This document shows, piece by piece, positions 55,315-64,000 of a stretch of 64,000 bases of DNA. Where the stretch lies: contig CAZWOU010000012.1 of assembly GCA_964635375.1 (NCBI GenBank), forward strand, positions 1 through 64,000, given 5' to 3'. Position 1 is the stretch's first letter. Each line of letters opens with the position of its first letter. The stretch comes from CAZMNY01 sp964635375 (GTDB taxonomy: Bacteria; Planctomycetota; Planctomycetia; Pirellulales; Pirellulaceae). Under the pieces are notes generated by a model. The model had not been told where the DNA came from, searched no databases, and saw only the letters and a list, made by a program, of their open reading frames with translations. Both the position numbers and the translations under genes were made by a program.

Positions 55315-55761
55315 ATGACGCAAGACTCACAACAAGCCCCGGTTTTTCGGATCGACGTCACCACGGACTCGGCCGCCAACGAACCGATCTCTGGAAATGG
55401 AATCGTTGTTGAGTTACTTCAGCGACTCTTGGAAACCCAGGAAAGACAGGTAGAGTTGCTCGAGGATCTGTCTTCCCACCTCTCCTCAGCTCAAAGACAG
55501 CGTGCGATCGAGCTGAATCAATGGCGTGAAGCCAACCCCGAACTGGCTCGTGCGTGTCGAGTTTCTGCGGAAGCTCTGAGCCGCGTTCAAGCTGAGTTCC
55601 TTCACACTTTGACAGAAGAAGTGCTCGACAGCGAAGATCACCTGGTCGAGGGCGATTTCATGCTGAACGAATTCGTCGACCGTTTTGGGCCGCGACTGGC
55701 CCATCTCAATGGCGTACTCCAGGTCCTCTCGCAACTGAGCGCTGTCCCCACAACGCCCTAG
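55315..55761 (+). CDS. small conserved planctomycete protein
   Basis: A 148-residue soluble protein, mostly helical. An N-terminal polar segment leads to a helix LLQRLLETQERQVELLEDL, then the conserved WREANPELARACR and LTEEVLDSEDHL segments and a C-terminal LNEFVDRFGPRLAHLNG stretch. I remember very similar short proteins in planctomycetes but know no function. ATG 55315 has GAGGAG twelve bases upstream. Confidence 0.7.
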   Translation: MTQDSQQAPVFRIDVTTDSAANEPISGNGIVVELLQRLLETQERQVELLEDLSSHLSSAQRQRAIELNQWREANPELARACRVSAEALSRVQAEFLHTLTEEVLDSEDHLVEGDFMLNEFVDRFGPRLAHLNGVLQVLSQLSAVPTTP

Positions 55762-55868
55762 GCGCGAGCTGAAGAACCGCAGGCTCTGTGTGTGCTCAAC
55801 CATGGTCTGACTTCGAGTGTAGTGCTTGAACCCCATTCAGCGGACGGGCGTAAGCCGAGGCGTCGCCG

Positions 55869-56768
55869 ATGAGTTCAGTAGAATTGGTCGCCACGAACAC
55901 TCGCGATGGAATCCGGCTTGACGGCGCTCTGTGTTCTTCGGCCGTCGAACCCCGCTGGGATGTGGAAGCGGCGGTCCTCTTGCACGGCGTCGGCGGCAAC
56001 TTTTATGGCGGTGCCCTTTTCGACCCACTGGTTGCACGATTGCTTGCCCATGGGGTGGACGTTCTGCGAGTCAACACGCGCGGACACGACGGGCTGTTCA
56101 CAGCCGGGACGCCAAACGGGCGCCGGAATCTTGGCGCCGCCTGCGAGATCGTCGATGAGTGCCGTTACGACGTCGCCGCCTGGGTTGAGTTTCTGGCGAA
56201 ACGACACAAGAAGACGAGGAGCCAGGCGCCCCCGCGCATCGCGCTGATTGGCCACAGTCTCGGTGCGGTGAAGGCGATCTACAGCCAAGCGATCGAAGCT
56301 GACAAACGCGTCGCTTGTGTCGTGGCGATCTCACCCGCTCGGCTTTCCTTTGAGCTGTATATGGCGAGCGAAAGTCGGGCGCCATTTAGTCAATCGATCG
56401 CCGACGCAGAACAACTCGTCGAAGCGGGGCGCGGCGCACAGCTGTTTCCAACTCGATTCCCGTTCGCGATGTTGATGTCGGCCGACGCCTATCTCGATAA
56501 GTACGGGCCAGGCGACCGGTATGACATCGTAAAATGCGTCAATCGGTTGCAGCCGCCGTCATTGTTGATGTTCGGAGAGCGTGAATTGGCCGACGGAGGA
56601 CCTGCTTTTTCTGGCGTGCCCACAGCCCTTCGAGGGCTTCCCAAGCTCCCTTCATCCATCGACTTCCTGGAACTTGCGGAAGCCGACCATTTCTACACAG
56701 GAGTGCGAAACGAAGCGGCTGAATCGATATCCGAATGGATGCAATCTCGCCTTGGCCGTGGGCCGTAG
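55869..56768 (+). CDS. alpha/beta hydrolase
   Basis: A 299-residue alpha/beta hydrolase fold protein. The oxyanion segment HGVGGNFYGG is at 39-48, the nucleophile elbow GHSLGA at 128-133 (Ser130), and the C-terminal His in EADHFYTG. It lacks a signal peptide. It acts as an esterase, lipase or related hydrolase; the substrate cannot be told. It has some resemblance to DUF1749/serine aminopeptidase-like hydrolases. Confidence 0.85.
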   Translation: MSSVELVATNTRDGIRLDGALCSSAVEPRWDVEAAVLLHGVGGNFYGGALFDPLVARLLAHGVDVLRVNTRGHDGLFTAGTPNGRRNLGAACEIVDECRYDVAAWVEFLAKRHKKTRSQAPPRIALIGHSLGAVKAIYSQAIEADKRVACVVAISPARLSFELYMASESRAPFSQSIADAEQLVEAGRGAQLFPTRFPFAMLMSADAYLDKYGPGDRYDIVKCVNRLQPPSLLMFGERELADGGPAFSGVPTALRGLPKLPSSIDFLELAEADHFYTGVRNEAAESISEWMQSRLGRGP

Positions 56769-57072
56769 TCGGGCCGTATCGCCCGTCTCCGCCTCTTGTT
56801 TCCGCCTCTTTGCTCAGCTATTTTCAAGTGCCCAGGCCAGCTTGGCGTTCCCGACGCGAACCCACCTCCATATGCGGTTCATTGCTGGCAATCGGCCCCC
56901 TGTGAGACACCCAACGCTGCTCAACCAATCAAACGCAGCTCAACCAAACATTCCCCGCCGGGGACCGCCCGGGCGCTGCTGGGCAACTGCCACCAGGCGA
57001 TCCCCACCGTTTACCGAATTCTGCTGTCTGCCGTTCGTGGTACGAGGCCAAGTTAACCGAGGAGGATACGCG
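56769..57072. other. Intergenic region, no gene recognised
   Basis: Between the hydrolase and the PQQ lipoprotein genes. It contains short repeated phrases such as CAACCAATCAAACGCAG and CTCAACCAAACATT, but no convincing promoter. A GGAGG ribosome site at the right end belongs to the next gene. Confidence 0.4.
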
Positions 57073-58416
57073 ATGTTTCTTTCCCCAGGGCGCGTTAGCC
57101 TACTGGTAATGCTCGGCTTGTTTGCAGTCAGTCTTTCCGGTTGTGGCCCCGACGCCTCCGTCGGCGCGATCAGCCCGACCGCCGAAACCACATCGCCCAC
57201 GACCCAGATCGAGGCGGACTCGCACGCCGTTTCAAAGCAGCTGACAAGCGAGCAACCGGTCGGGCCCGCGCCTGACGAGCCCGCGCCTGACGAACCGAAA
57301 GGCGACAAACCAGCGGCTCCGGCTCCGAGCGAGCGGCGGTTGGCCGAACCCGCGCCCGCGAATAGTTGGCCCTTGTTTCGAGGGAACGCCCAGTCGACCG
57401 GCGTCTCCGCGGCGACGCTCCCCGACAAGCTCGAGTTGCTATGGAAGTACGAAGGCGCGGGCGAAGCAGGTTATGAGGCGACGGCCGCGATCGTCGATGG
57501 GGTGGTCTTCATCCCAGATCTCTACGGGACGGTGCACGCGTTGAACCTGAGCGACGGCGAGCCGCTGTGGAAGTTTTCCGCAGGCGAGTTCAGCGGCTTC
57601 GTGGGCTCGCCGGCTGTGGCGAACGGGCAGGTGTTTGTGGGCGATGTTGACGGCATCGTCCATTGCCTGAATGCGAAGACGGGTGAGAAGATTTGGGATT
57701 TCACTACCGACGGCGAGATCGGTGCGGGCCCGAATCTCTATCAGGACAGCATTCTCATCGGCTCTCAAGACGCCACCCTGTACCGTCTCCATCGAGATAC
57801 GGGCAAACTCGTTTGGAAGTTTGCGATCGATGACCAGATCCGCTGTACGCCGACGATTGTGGAGAACCGTGCGTTTGTCGGCGGGTGTGATGGACAATTG
57901 CATGTGATCGACTTGGACAAGGGCGAGGAAGTTGCGGCGATCGAGCTGGAATCGCAAACCGGCGTTACCCCGGCGGTGGAAGGGGACTACGCCTACTTGG
58001 GCACCTACGCCGGAGTGTTTCTGGCGGTTCACTGGCGAGACGCGAAGGTTGCCTGGCGGCGCGAGGATGACGCGAGTAGCGAACAGATCCAGAGTTCGCC
58101 GGCGATCCGAGCAGGCATGGTGCTTTATGGCGGTCCGGACAAGAGGCTTCACGCGCTCAACGTCGAAAACGGCGACGAGATTTGGTCGTTCGCCACCAAG
58201 GGCCCCATCTATGGATCGCCAGTCATCGTCGGCAACCACGTCTACATCGGCTCGGCGGACGGGCGCCTTTACCGCATCGACTTGAAGACCGGCAAATCCG
58301 ATTGGCAGCGGCAAATGGCTGGCAAGCTGAAAGTATCATCGCCGGCCGTCGCGGACGGAAGGCTCGTAATCGCAACGGATCACGGAGTGGTCTATTGTTT
58401 GGGTGCGAAGAAATGA
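57073..58416 (+). CDS. PQQ-like beta-propeller lipoprotein
   Basis: A 447-residue lipoprotein with lipobox LSGC (Cys24), a Pro/Ala/Glu-rich linker (about 35-100), then PQQ-like repeats forming a beta-propeller from about residue 100 to the end: LWKYEGAGEAGYEATAAIVDG, GTVHALNLSDGEPLWKFS, GIVHCLNAKTGEKIWDF and so on, about seven blades. BamB-like proteins have this architecture; a role in the outer membrane or as a scaffold is inferred. The GGAGG site is nine bases before ATG 57073. A frame extension upstream is spurious. Confidence 0.88.
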   Translation: MFLSPGRVSLLVMLGLFAVSLSGCGPDASVGAISPTAETTSPTTQIEADSHAVSKQLTSEQPVGPAPDEPAPDEPKGDKPAAPAPSERRLAEPAPANSWPLFRGNAQSTGVSAATLPDKLELLWKYEGAGEAGYEATAAIVDGVVFIPDLYGTVHALNLSDGEPLWKFSAGEFSGFVGSPAVANGQVFVGDVDGIVHCLNAKTGEKIWDFTTDGEIGAGPNLYQDSILIGSQDATLYRLHRDTGKLVWKFAIDDQIRCTPTIVENRAFVGGCDGQLHVIDLDKGEEVAAIELESQTGVTPAVEGDYAYLGTYAGVFLAVHWRDAKVAWRREDDASSEQIQSSPAIRAGMVLYGGPDKRLHALNVENGDEIWSFATKGPIYGSPVIVGNHVYIGSADGRLYRIDLKTGKSDWQRQMAGKLKVSSPAVADGRLVIATDHGVVYCLGAKK

Positions 58417-58547
58417 ACCAGCGCCGAGCGAGCCATGACGTCTGAATCGAGAACCGAGTGCAGCGGCGACTTCGTGGCCGACGAGTTGGCGGCCCATGTT
58501 GGGCTTGCCGTACTGTTTGAGGCGAAACGGCGGGGAGTTGTTCGTAC

Positions 58548-59006
58548 ATGAGCGACGATCGAGTGTTCATGATGGGCGAATTCGAGGCGGTTTTCCCGGC
58601 GGATCGGCATTACGCAAAGAACCACATGTGGGCTCAGCCAGCCGAAGACCCTAACTGCTGGCGATTTGGCTTCTCTGCCTACGCGGTGCGATTGCTTCAA
58701 GACGTCTACTTCCTGGATTGGGACCACGAGGCGCCCGCGTCGGTGCAGCAGGGCCAGCAAATCGGCTCGATTGAGAGCAAGAAAGCGGAAAGCGAGCTAT
58801 ACGCTCCGATCGAGGGAGACCTGATGAAATTCAATCAACAGTTGATGGAGGATCCGTCGGCAATCAATGTGGACAAGTATGGCGGCGGATGGCTGTTCGA
58901 GATTCTCGGCCCCGGCGACCCACTCCTGTCGGCGGATCAGTATTTGAAGCACCTGGAATCCGTTTGGGAGATCACTCAACGGACGATCAAGGGCCAACTC
59001 TCATAA
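58548..59006 (+). CDS. GcvH-like lipoyl-domain protein
   Basis: A 152-residue protein of the glycine cleavage H-protein/lipoyl family. The lipoyl site is in IGSIESKKAESELYAP: Lys79 corresponds to the lipoylated Lys of GcvH. GcvH is about 130 residues and the overall layout, with the C-terminal helices, agrees; the N-terminal segment is different. No GcvP or GcvT is near. The next genes are a ferredoxin and a radical SAM protein, so the lipoyl group may serve a different redox system. Confidence 0.82.
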   Translation: MSDDRVFMMGEFEAVFPADRHYAKNHMWAQPAEDPNCWRFGFSAYAVRLLQDVYFLDWDHEAPASVQQGQQIGSIESKKAESELYAPIEGDLMKFNQQLMEDPSAINVDKYGGGWLFEILGPGDPLLSADQYLKHLESVWEITQRTIKGQLS

Positions 59007-59036
59007 TTAAGACCTCATAACCCTACGGCTGAATTC

Positions 59037-60101
59037 ATGGCAAATCGCATTGCCGTCGTGATATCACAAGGCCAGAGCCGCAACCCGGCAAAACGCCAAC
59101 TTGAAGATGACCTCGTCACCGCCTTGATCTTCGAGGCGGGGCTCGACGTGACCGTGATTCCCAACTTGTACGACCTGGCGAAAGACGGGACCGGCATGTT
59201 GGCGATGCAGGGCGTCAAAGGCCCGATGGTCGTCGTTTCCTGGCTCTATTCGAGAGCCGCCCACTGGGTGCTCGACCGCAACAACATTCACGGAGACGTG
59301 GGTCCGATTCTCTTGACCAGCGGCGAGGAAGATGAGACGGATCAACAGCGGGACGTGAAAGACGACAAGGATCGCGTCATCCGCCAGCGGGGGACTCCGG
59401 ATCGCAAGATCTATTGCCTCGATTTTCGCGCCAGCGAGTCCGTCGATGATTTTGTTGTGGAGATCAAACGCATTGCTGCCGAGGCATCGACCAAGATTGT
59501 CTCCATCGGCGAACTGGGCGTCTATCCCAAGGTCGATCAGCAGTCGGAGACCGAATTTCCAACAACCGACAGCTCGCTGAACCAAGCTGTCGATGATGCT
59601 GCGAAACCCGCGAACGGCGATACGTCGGGAAACGCGGCCGTCCGTGTCGAGGAACAAGCGGGCCGGCGGTGGTACCCCGTGATCGACTACTCGCTGTGCA
59701 CGAACTGCATGGAGTGTATCGATTTTTGCCTGTTCGGCGTTTACGGAGTCGACGAGGCCGAGAACATTCTGGTAGAGCTGCCTGACAATTGCCGCAAAGG
59801 GTGCCCAGCGTGCAGCCGAGTCTGTCCGGAAAATGCGATCATCTTCCCCCAGCACAAGACGCCCGCGATTGCCGGCGCGCCAGCGGGCGAAGGCGCCCTG
59901 AAGATCGACCTCTCCATGCTGTTCGGCAAGCCAGACTCGCTCGTGGCCGCAGCGAACGAACGGGATGAACAGCTAGAACTTTCCGGACGAGACGCCGTGG
60001 GCATGACTGTGGGAATGCCAAAGCGCCAAGCCGACACATCTCGCCAGGACAAGGACGAACTGGACGACCTTATCGACGAACTCGACGAAGCCGACCTGTG
60101 A
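59037..60101 (+). CDS. protein with C-terminal 2[4Fe-4S] ferredoxin domain
   Basis: A 354-residue protein. An N-terminal domain (about 1-165) precedes a linker and a ferredoxin domain. The first cluster ligands are Cys221, 224, 227, 231 (CTNCMECIDFC), the second Cys252, 256, 259, 263 (CRKGCPACSRVCP); the spacing of the second is CxxxCxxCxxxC. The C-terminus is acidic (DELDDLIDELDEADL). The N-terminal domain contains MVVVSWLYSRAAHWVL and FRASESVDDFVVEI and is not one I recognise. It stands between the lipoyl-domain and radical SAM genes, with a 30-base gap to the former. Confidence 0.85.
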   Translation: MANRIAVVISQGQSRNPAKRQLEDDLVTALIFEAGLDVTVIPNLYDLAKDGTGMLAMQGVKGPMVVVSWLYSRAAHWVLDRNNIHGDVGPILLTSGEEDETDQQRDVKDDKDRVIRQRGTPDRKIYCLDFRASESVDDFVVEIKRIAAEASTKIVSIGELGVYPKVDQQSETEFPTTDSSLNQAVDDAAKPANGDTSGNAAVRVEEQAGRRWYPVIDYSLCTNCMECIDFCLFGVYGVDEAENILVELPDNCRKGCPACSRVCPENAIIFPQHKTPAIAGAPAGEGALKIDLSMLFGKPDSLVAAANERDEQLELSGRDAVGMTVGMPKRQADTSRQDKDELDDLIDELDEADL

Positions 60102-60173
60102 TCAGGCGACAACACCGAACGCAGCTCAGCGCCACGTTTTTAATCTGCTCCCGCTTAGCTCAGGACAGCTCCC

Positions 60174-61439
60174 ATGTATTTCCGAATGGCGAAACGACTT
60201 CTGTTGGAGACCGACAAACGGTTGGTGTGGAAGCTGTTCTGGAACGCGGGCATGAAGGGATATCGCTCGATCCGCAAGCACAAGCAGCGGCTTAAGAAAG
60301 GCGAGTTTTTTCCTCCCTTTCTTTACATCTCGATCATCAACAGCTGCAATCTTCGCTGTCAAGGATGTTGGGTTGACGTCGCGGCCAAGCAGTCGAAGAT
60401 CGAATTGGAGGCGATGAATCGACTGATCGACGAAGCCAAGGAAATGGGCAATTCGTTCTTTGGCATACTCGGCGGCGAGCCGTTCATGCACGCCGAGATG
60501 CTAGACATCATCGAGCAGCATCCGGACGCCTATTTTCAAGTCTTCACGAATGGGCACTTCATCACTGAGGCAGTCGCAAAGAGGATGCGGCGATTGGGAA
60601 ATGTAACTCCCTTGATCAGCGTCGAGGGCGACGAGATTATCAGTGACGAGCGGCGGGGCAAGGGCGACGTTTTTGGCGACACGATGAAAGGCCTGCAGAA
60701 CTGCCTGGACAACAAGGTCATGACCGGCGTTTGCACCAGCTTGTGCCAATCTAATTTCGACGACTTGCTCAATGACGCCTGGATCGACCGTCTCATCGAA
60801 ATGGGCGTGCTCTACACTTGGTTTCACATTTACCGCGTGGCCGGCCCCGATCCGGCTCCGCAACTGGCGCTAACGCCTCAGCAGCAACGACAAGCAAGAC
60901 AGTTTGTCGTCGATACGCGAGCGACCAAGCCGATCGTGGTAGTCGACGCCTACTATGATGCGGACGGCAATGCACTCTGCCCGGCCGCGACCGGCTTTAC
61001 CCACCACATCAGCCCTTGGGGCGACATTGAGCCCTGCCCGGTGATTCAATTCGCCAACGATTCGATCTACGACGACCGCCCGCTCAAGGATACGTTCAAC
61101 GATTCAGCCTTTCTCCGCGACTTCCGCGAGTCGGTCGCCAAAGCGACGCGAGGCTGCGTGATCCTGGAACGGCCGGACCTGCTCAAGGAAATTGTGGAAC
61201 GCCACGGAGCGAGGGACTCCACGGCCAGGGGAGAGGCCATGGAGGAATTGGAGGCCTTGACCTGCCGGTCCTCTCAGTTTAGCCCGGGCGACGAAATCCC
61301 GGAACGAAGTTGGGCTTACCGCTTCGCCAAGAGGTTGTGTTTCAACGACTTTGGGGCCTACTCGAAACACTTCCGAATGGAGAACTGGCGCGAGACGCGA
61401 GGCGAATCGCAAGAACCCGATCCGGTTCAGATCAAGTAG
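60174..61439 (+). CDS. radical SAM protein with C-terminal SPASM-like region
   Basis: A 421-residue radical SAM enzyme. The Fe-S motif is Cys58-Cys62-Cys65 (SCNLRCQGCW), followed by GILGGEPFMHAEMLDII, the usual GGEP motif. A second Cys group near PWGDIEPCPVIQF and in the later region is of SPASM/twitch type. Its N-terminal about 45 residues are basic. The substrate is unknown. It ends the lipoyl-ferredoxin-radical SAM run. Confidence 0.85.
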   Translation: MYFRMAKRLLLETDKRLVWKLFWNAGMKGYRSIRKHKQRLKKGEFFPPFLYISIINSCNLRCQGCWVDVAAKQSKIELEAMNRLIDEAKEMGNSFFGILGGEPFMHAEMLDIIEQHPDAYFQVFTNGHFITEAVAKRMRRLGNVTPLISVEGDEIISDERRGKGDVFGDTMKGLQNCLDNKVMTGVCTSLCQSNFDDLLNDAWIDRLIEMGVLYTWFHIYRVAGPDPAPQLALTPQQQRQARQFVVDTRATKPIVVVDAYYDADGNALCPAATGFTHHISPWGDIEPCPVIQFANDSIYDDRPLKDTFNDSAFLRDFRESVAKATRGCVILERPDLLKEIVERHGARDSTARGEAMEELEALTCRSSQFSPGDEIPERSWAYRFAKRLCFNDFGAYSKHFRMENWRETRGESQEPDPVQIK

Positions 61440-61488
61440 TTGACGCTCGGCCTGGCCAACCAGGTAATTCCCCTTCTCACGACGACGA

Positions 61489-61536
61489 TGTCTCTAATAC
61501 GCTGTATCTCTTATACGCTGTGTCTCTAATACGTCG
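61489..61536 (+). repeat. three tandem 16-base repeats upstream of DAHP synthase
   Basis: Unit TGTCTCTAATACGCTG is present three times without spacer; the second differs at TA/TT positions and the third ends ACGTCG. Each copy has TAATAC or TTATAC. The array ends 27 bases before the ATG of the DAHP synthase gene. Confidence 0.85.
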
Positions 61537-61563
61537 TTTAACTCCGCCTGGAAAAATTCTGGC

Positions 61564-62915
61564 ATGGACACCAACTGGACTCCTACTTCCTGGCAATCGA
61601 AGCCGATCACCCAGCAGCCAAATTACGGCGATGCGGACGAACTGAACCGGGCCCTGACGAAGCTCTCTCGCCTGCCGCCCATCGTGACCAGCTGGGAAAT
61701 CGAAAAACTCAAGGGCAAGTTGGCCAAGGCCGGACGCGGTGAGGCATTCCTGCTTCAGGGCGGGGATTGCGCGGAGCGATTCGACGATTGCGACTCGGCG
61801 ACAATCGTGGGCAAGTTGAAAGTTCTCATGCAAATGAGTCTTGTGCTTGTCTACGGATCCAAACGACAAGTGATTCGAGTGGGTCGCATCGGGGGACAAT
61901 ATGCGAAACCGCGGTCAGCTGACCTAGAGACCAAGGATGGGCTGACGCTGCCGAGTTATCGCGGCGACTTGATCAACCGAAGCCCGTTTACCGAACAAGA
62001 TCGCCGCCCCGACCCCGAACGGTTGCTTCGCGCGTACGAACGCGCAGCGCTCACTGTGAATTTCATTCGAGCGCTCAGCCAGGGCGGCTTCGCGGACCTG
62101 CACCATCCCGAGAATTGGGACCTTGAATTCGTGCGTCGGATGGCNNNNNNNNNNTGGCCCGGCCGGAAAAATACGACTCCATGCTCAAGTCGCTAGGCGA
62201 AGCCGTGCGATTTCTGGAAGCGATCGTTGATGTTTCGGCGCCAGAACTGGAGCAAGTCACCTTTTACACATCGCACGAAGGTCTCCACTTGCACTATGAG
62301 CAAGCGCAAACTCGCAGCGTGCCCAACCGAGTTGGCTGGTATAACCTGACAACGCATATGCCTTGGATTGGCAATCGTACGCGATCGTTAGACGGCGCTC
62401 ATATTGAGTATTTTCGAGGAATTCAGAATCCTGTCGGAATCAAGATCGATCAGCACGTCGATCCGGGCGAAGTCCGAGAACTCATCACGGCAATCAACCC
62501 TGCCAACGAAGAGGGACGAATCACGATCATTCATCGCTGCGGCGCGGACAACATCGCCTCTTGCTTGCCGGCCATCATCGACGTGGTTCGAGAATCAAAG
62601 GCCCATGTCGTCTGGTCCTGCGACCCCATGCACGGCAATACATTCACGACCGAATCTGGCTGGAAGACACGCCCCTTCGACAAGATCTATCGCGAGCTTC
62701 GCGAGGCGTTCGCGATTCACCGCGAATGTGGATCGCATCTTGGCGGCGTGCATCTTGAACTGACCGGAGACAACGTGACAGAGTGTCTTGGCGGCTCGGG
62801 CGACGTGACCGAAAGCGACCTTCCCACGGCCTACAAGAGCAACGTCGACCCCCGTTTGAATTACGAACAAGCAATGGAAATCGCCTTTCTTATCTCAGCT
62901 GAGATGACCAAGTGA
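61564..62915 (+). CDS. aroF/aroG-type II: class II 3-deoxy-7-phosphoheptulonate (DAHP) synthase, interrupted by an assembly gap
   Basis: About 450 residues, the usual length of class II (plant/AroA-II) DAHP synthases. Family phrases are visible on both sides of the gap: LLQGGDCAERFDDCD, FIRALSQGGFADLHHPE and, after it, FYTSHEGLHLHYEQAQT, THMPWIGNRTR, NPVGIKIDQHVDPGE, SCDPMHGNTF, HLELTGDNVTECLGG. The enzyme joins phosphoenolpyruvate and erythrose 4-phosphate as the first step of the shikimate pathway. Ten Ns lie at 62145-62154, and the frame after it is shifted by one, so the true missing length is not ten but one more than a multiple of three away (for example 11 or 8). Translation after the gap should restart as LARPEKYDSML. 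Confidence 0.92.
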
Positions 62916-62997
62916 ACCGGGCGCCAACGACTTCCTGCACTTGACGCAGCGGTTTCCTAGACTCGTTGCGAAGGCAAGCGAAGAGAGCCGCGATGCA

Positions 62998-64000
62998 CTA
63001 GCTGCGCCACTCGGGGTGGTATCGCATACCGAGTGAGAGGATGCGCTGAATCAACTTCTCGTAGGAGAGGCCAACCTTCGCAGCCGATTCTGCATAATCT
63101 TCGCCGAAGGAGATATTCGGATTTGGGTTGGCTTCCAAGACGTAGACTTGGCCCTCTTCGGTCATACGCAAGTCCATCCGCGCGTAGCCGCTCAAACAGA
63201 GCACGCGGTAAACTCGCTTGCAGAGCTTGGCGATCTTGCTGTCCTCCGCATCGCTGAGTCCTCCGGCCGCCTGCGTTTCGACGCCTAGCTTACGTTGATA
63301 CTTGGGATCCCATTTCACTCGCGCCGTCGCGATATTGGGGATGTCGTCCGGGAGGTTCTTGAAGGTCATCTCCCAAACCGGAAGCGTCTCAAGCCGGCGA
63401 TTACCGAGCACGCCAACATACAGCTCCCGCCCCTCGATGAACTCCTCGACCAACGCATCCGTTTTGAGCTCGTGATGGATGAACTCCACGCGTGCGACAA
63501 GTTGAGCAGCGTCGTGCACAATGGAATCCTTGGTGATCCCGAGTGACGCTTCTTCGATGACCGACTTGACTAGCAATGGGTAGGTCAAGCGTTTGACCGG
63601 TTTAATTTTTCGTCTCTCGGGATAGACGATGAAATTGGGAGTGCGGATTCGATGGTAGGTGAGAATCTTCTTGCACAAGGCCTTGTCGTGCGACAACATC
63701 AACCCGCGGGGATTGCAGCCTGTGTACGGCTGCCGCATCAGCTCGAGATAGCCCGCCACATGCATGTCGTAGACAGCCACCCCGTGAAACTCTTCCAGGA
63801 GGTTGAAGGTGACATGGGGTTTGAATTCGTTTAGCGCGTTTCGAATCACACCCAAATCGTCGCTGACGCCTAAGCTCAACGTCGAATGGCCCATTTCCTT
63901 CAGCGTGGAGAGGACATCAAACTCGGTCTTCCAATTGAGGATTTCCTCTTCGCTGTGGCCGTCCATTGATTCTGGCGGCACAAGCTCGTCGTCCATCAGA
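62998..64000 (-). CDS. ATP-grasp (D-Ala-D-Ala ligase/RimK-like) protein, 5' end outside window
   Basis: The 332 visible residues lack the true N-terminus: the first ATG in view is inside a phrase (ELVPPES) that in relatives follows a short strand and His-Glu-Asp. The ATP-grasp core shows RQPYTGCNPRGLMLSHDK, LLVKSVIEEASLGITKDS, ALVEEFIEGRELYVGV and YVLEANPNPNISFGEDYAESA. D-alanine-D-alanine ligase-like enzymes of this group have varied substrates; in planctomycetes the function is unclear. The gene continues past the right edge. Confidence 0.85.
   Translation of the reverse strand, partial: LMDDELVPPESMDGHSEEEILNWKTEFDVLSTLKEMGHSTLSLGVSDDLGVIRNALNEFKPHVTFNLLEEFHGVAVYDMHVAGYLELMRQPYTGCNPRGLMLSHDKALCKKILTYHRIRTPNFIVYPERRKIKPVKRLTYPLLVKSVIEEASLGITKDSIVHDAAQLVARVEFIHHELKTDALVEEFIEGRELYVGVLGNRRLETLPVWEMTFKNLPDDIPNIATARVKWDPKYQRKLGVETQAAGGLSDAEDSKIAKLCKRVYRVLCLSGYARMDLRMTEEGQVYVLEANPNPNISFGEDYAESAAKVGLSYEKLIQRILSLGMRYHPEWRS

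Noticed and set aside
62181..62915. A separate gene after the N run
   Set aside because: The translation is the C-terminal half of the class II DAHP synthase; the frame break is due to the gap.

Overview
The window looks like a planctomycete chromosome (phylum Planctomycetota, probably the Pirellulales side; the order is inference). Evidence: a DUF1559 H-X9-DG protein, DUF1080 lipoproteins, many predicted secreted or lipoproteins of planctomycete type, several short proteins resembling ones I know only from planctomycetes, an ECF sigma factor, and moderately high GC. A run of ten Ns inside a DAHP synthase gene shows this is a draft assembly or MAG. No rRNA, tRNA, CRISPR array, transposase or phage gene was recognised, so this reads as ordinary chromosome, not an island.

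Layout. 0-1.5 kb: end of a DUF1559 gene and a tiny lipoprotein, each followed by a clear terminator. 1.5-4.5 kb: two overlapping membrane GTPase genes (DUF697 type). 4.8-7.3 kb: ECF sigma factor, membrane anti-sigma-like protein and two small secreted helical proteins, probably an envelope-stress operon. 7.6-14 kb: ABC-2 permease, two CNNM/HlyC-like membrane proteins, a TPR lipoprotein and two small conserved proteins. 14.4-24.1 kb: a four-gene minus-strand operon of giant TPR protein, ExbB, ExbD, and a 1637-residue protein with three membrane helices, a Pro/Glu stretch, about 1100 residues of low-complexity linker and a C-terminal terpene-cyclase-like alpha/alpha toroid. This is the most unusual system in the window.

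24.5-30.8 kb: a sugar-nucleotide epimerase, two divergent pseudopilin-type proteins (one with Asp-rich calcium-binding-like loops), a sandwich-fold protein and a double DUF1080 lipoprotein. 30.8-43.1 kb: a hopanoid region with IspH, HpnC-HpnD-HpnE, a His/Asn-rich secreted protein and an HpnG-like nucleosidase, converging on HpnH and squalene-hopene cyclase, with a GT-C glycosyltransferase upstream of the cyclase. Together these cover isoprenoid precursor supply, squalene synthesis, cyclisation and side-chain extension.

43.4-55.8 kb: DapA-family aldolase, Tyr/Pro-rich secreted protein, NhaC antiporter, histidine kinase, an HTH-receiver fusion regulator, MnmG, a small c-type cytochrome, a SNF2 ATPase and conserved small proteins. 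55.8-64 kb: alpha/beta hydrolase, a PQQ-repeat lipoprotein, then a lipoyl-domain (GcvH-like) protein, a 2[4Fe-4S] ferredoxin-like protein and a radical SAM protein in one run, which look like an uncharacterised redox module; then class II DAHP synthase and an ATP-grasp ligase running off the right edge.
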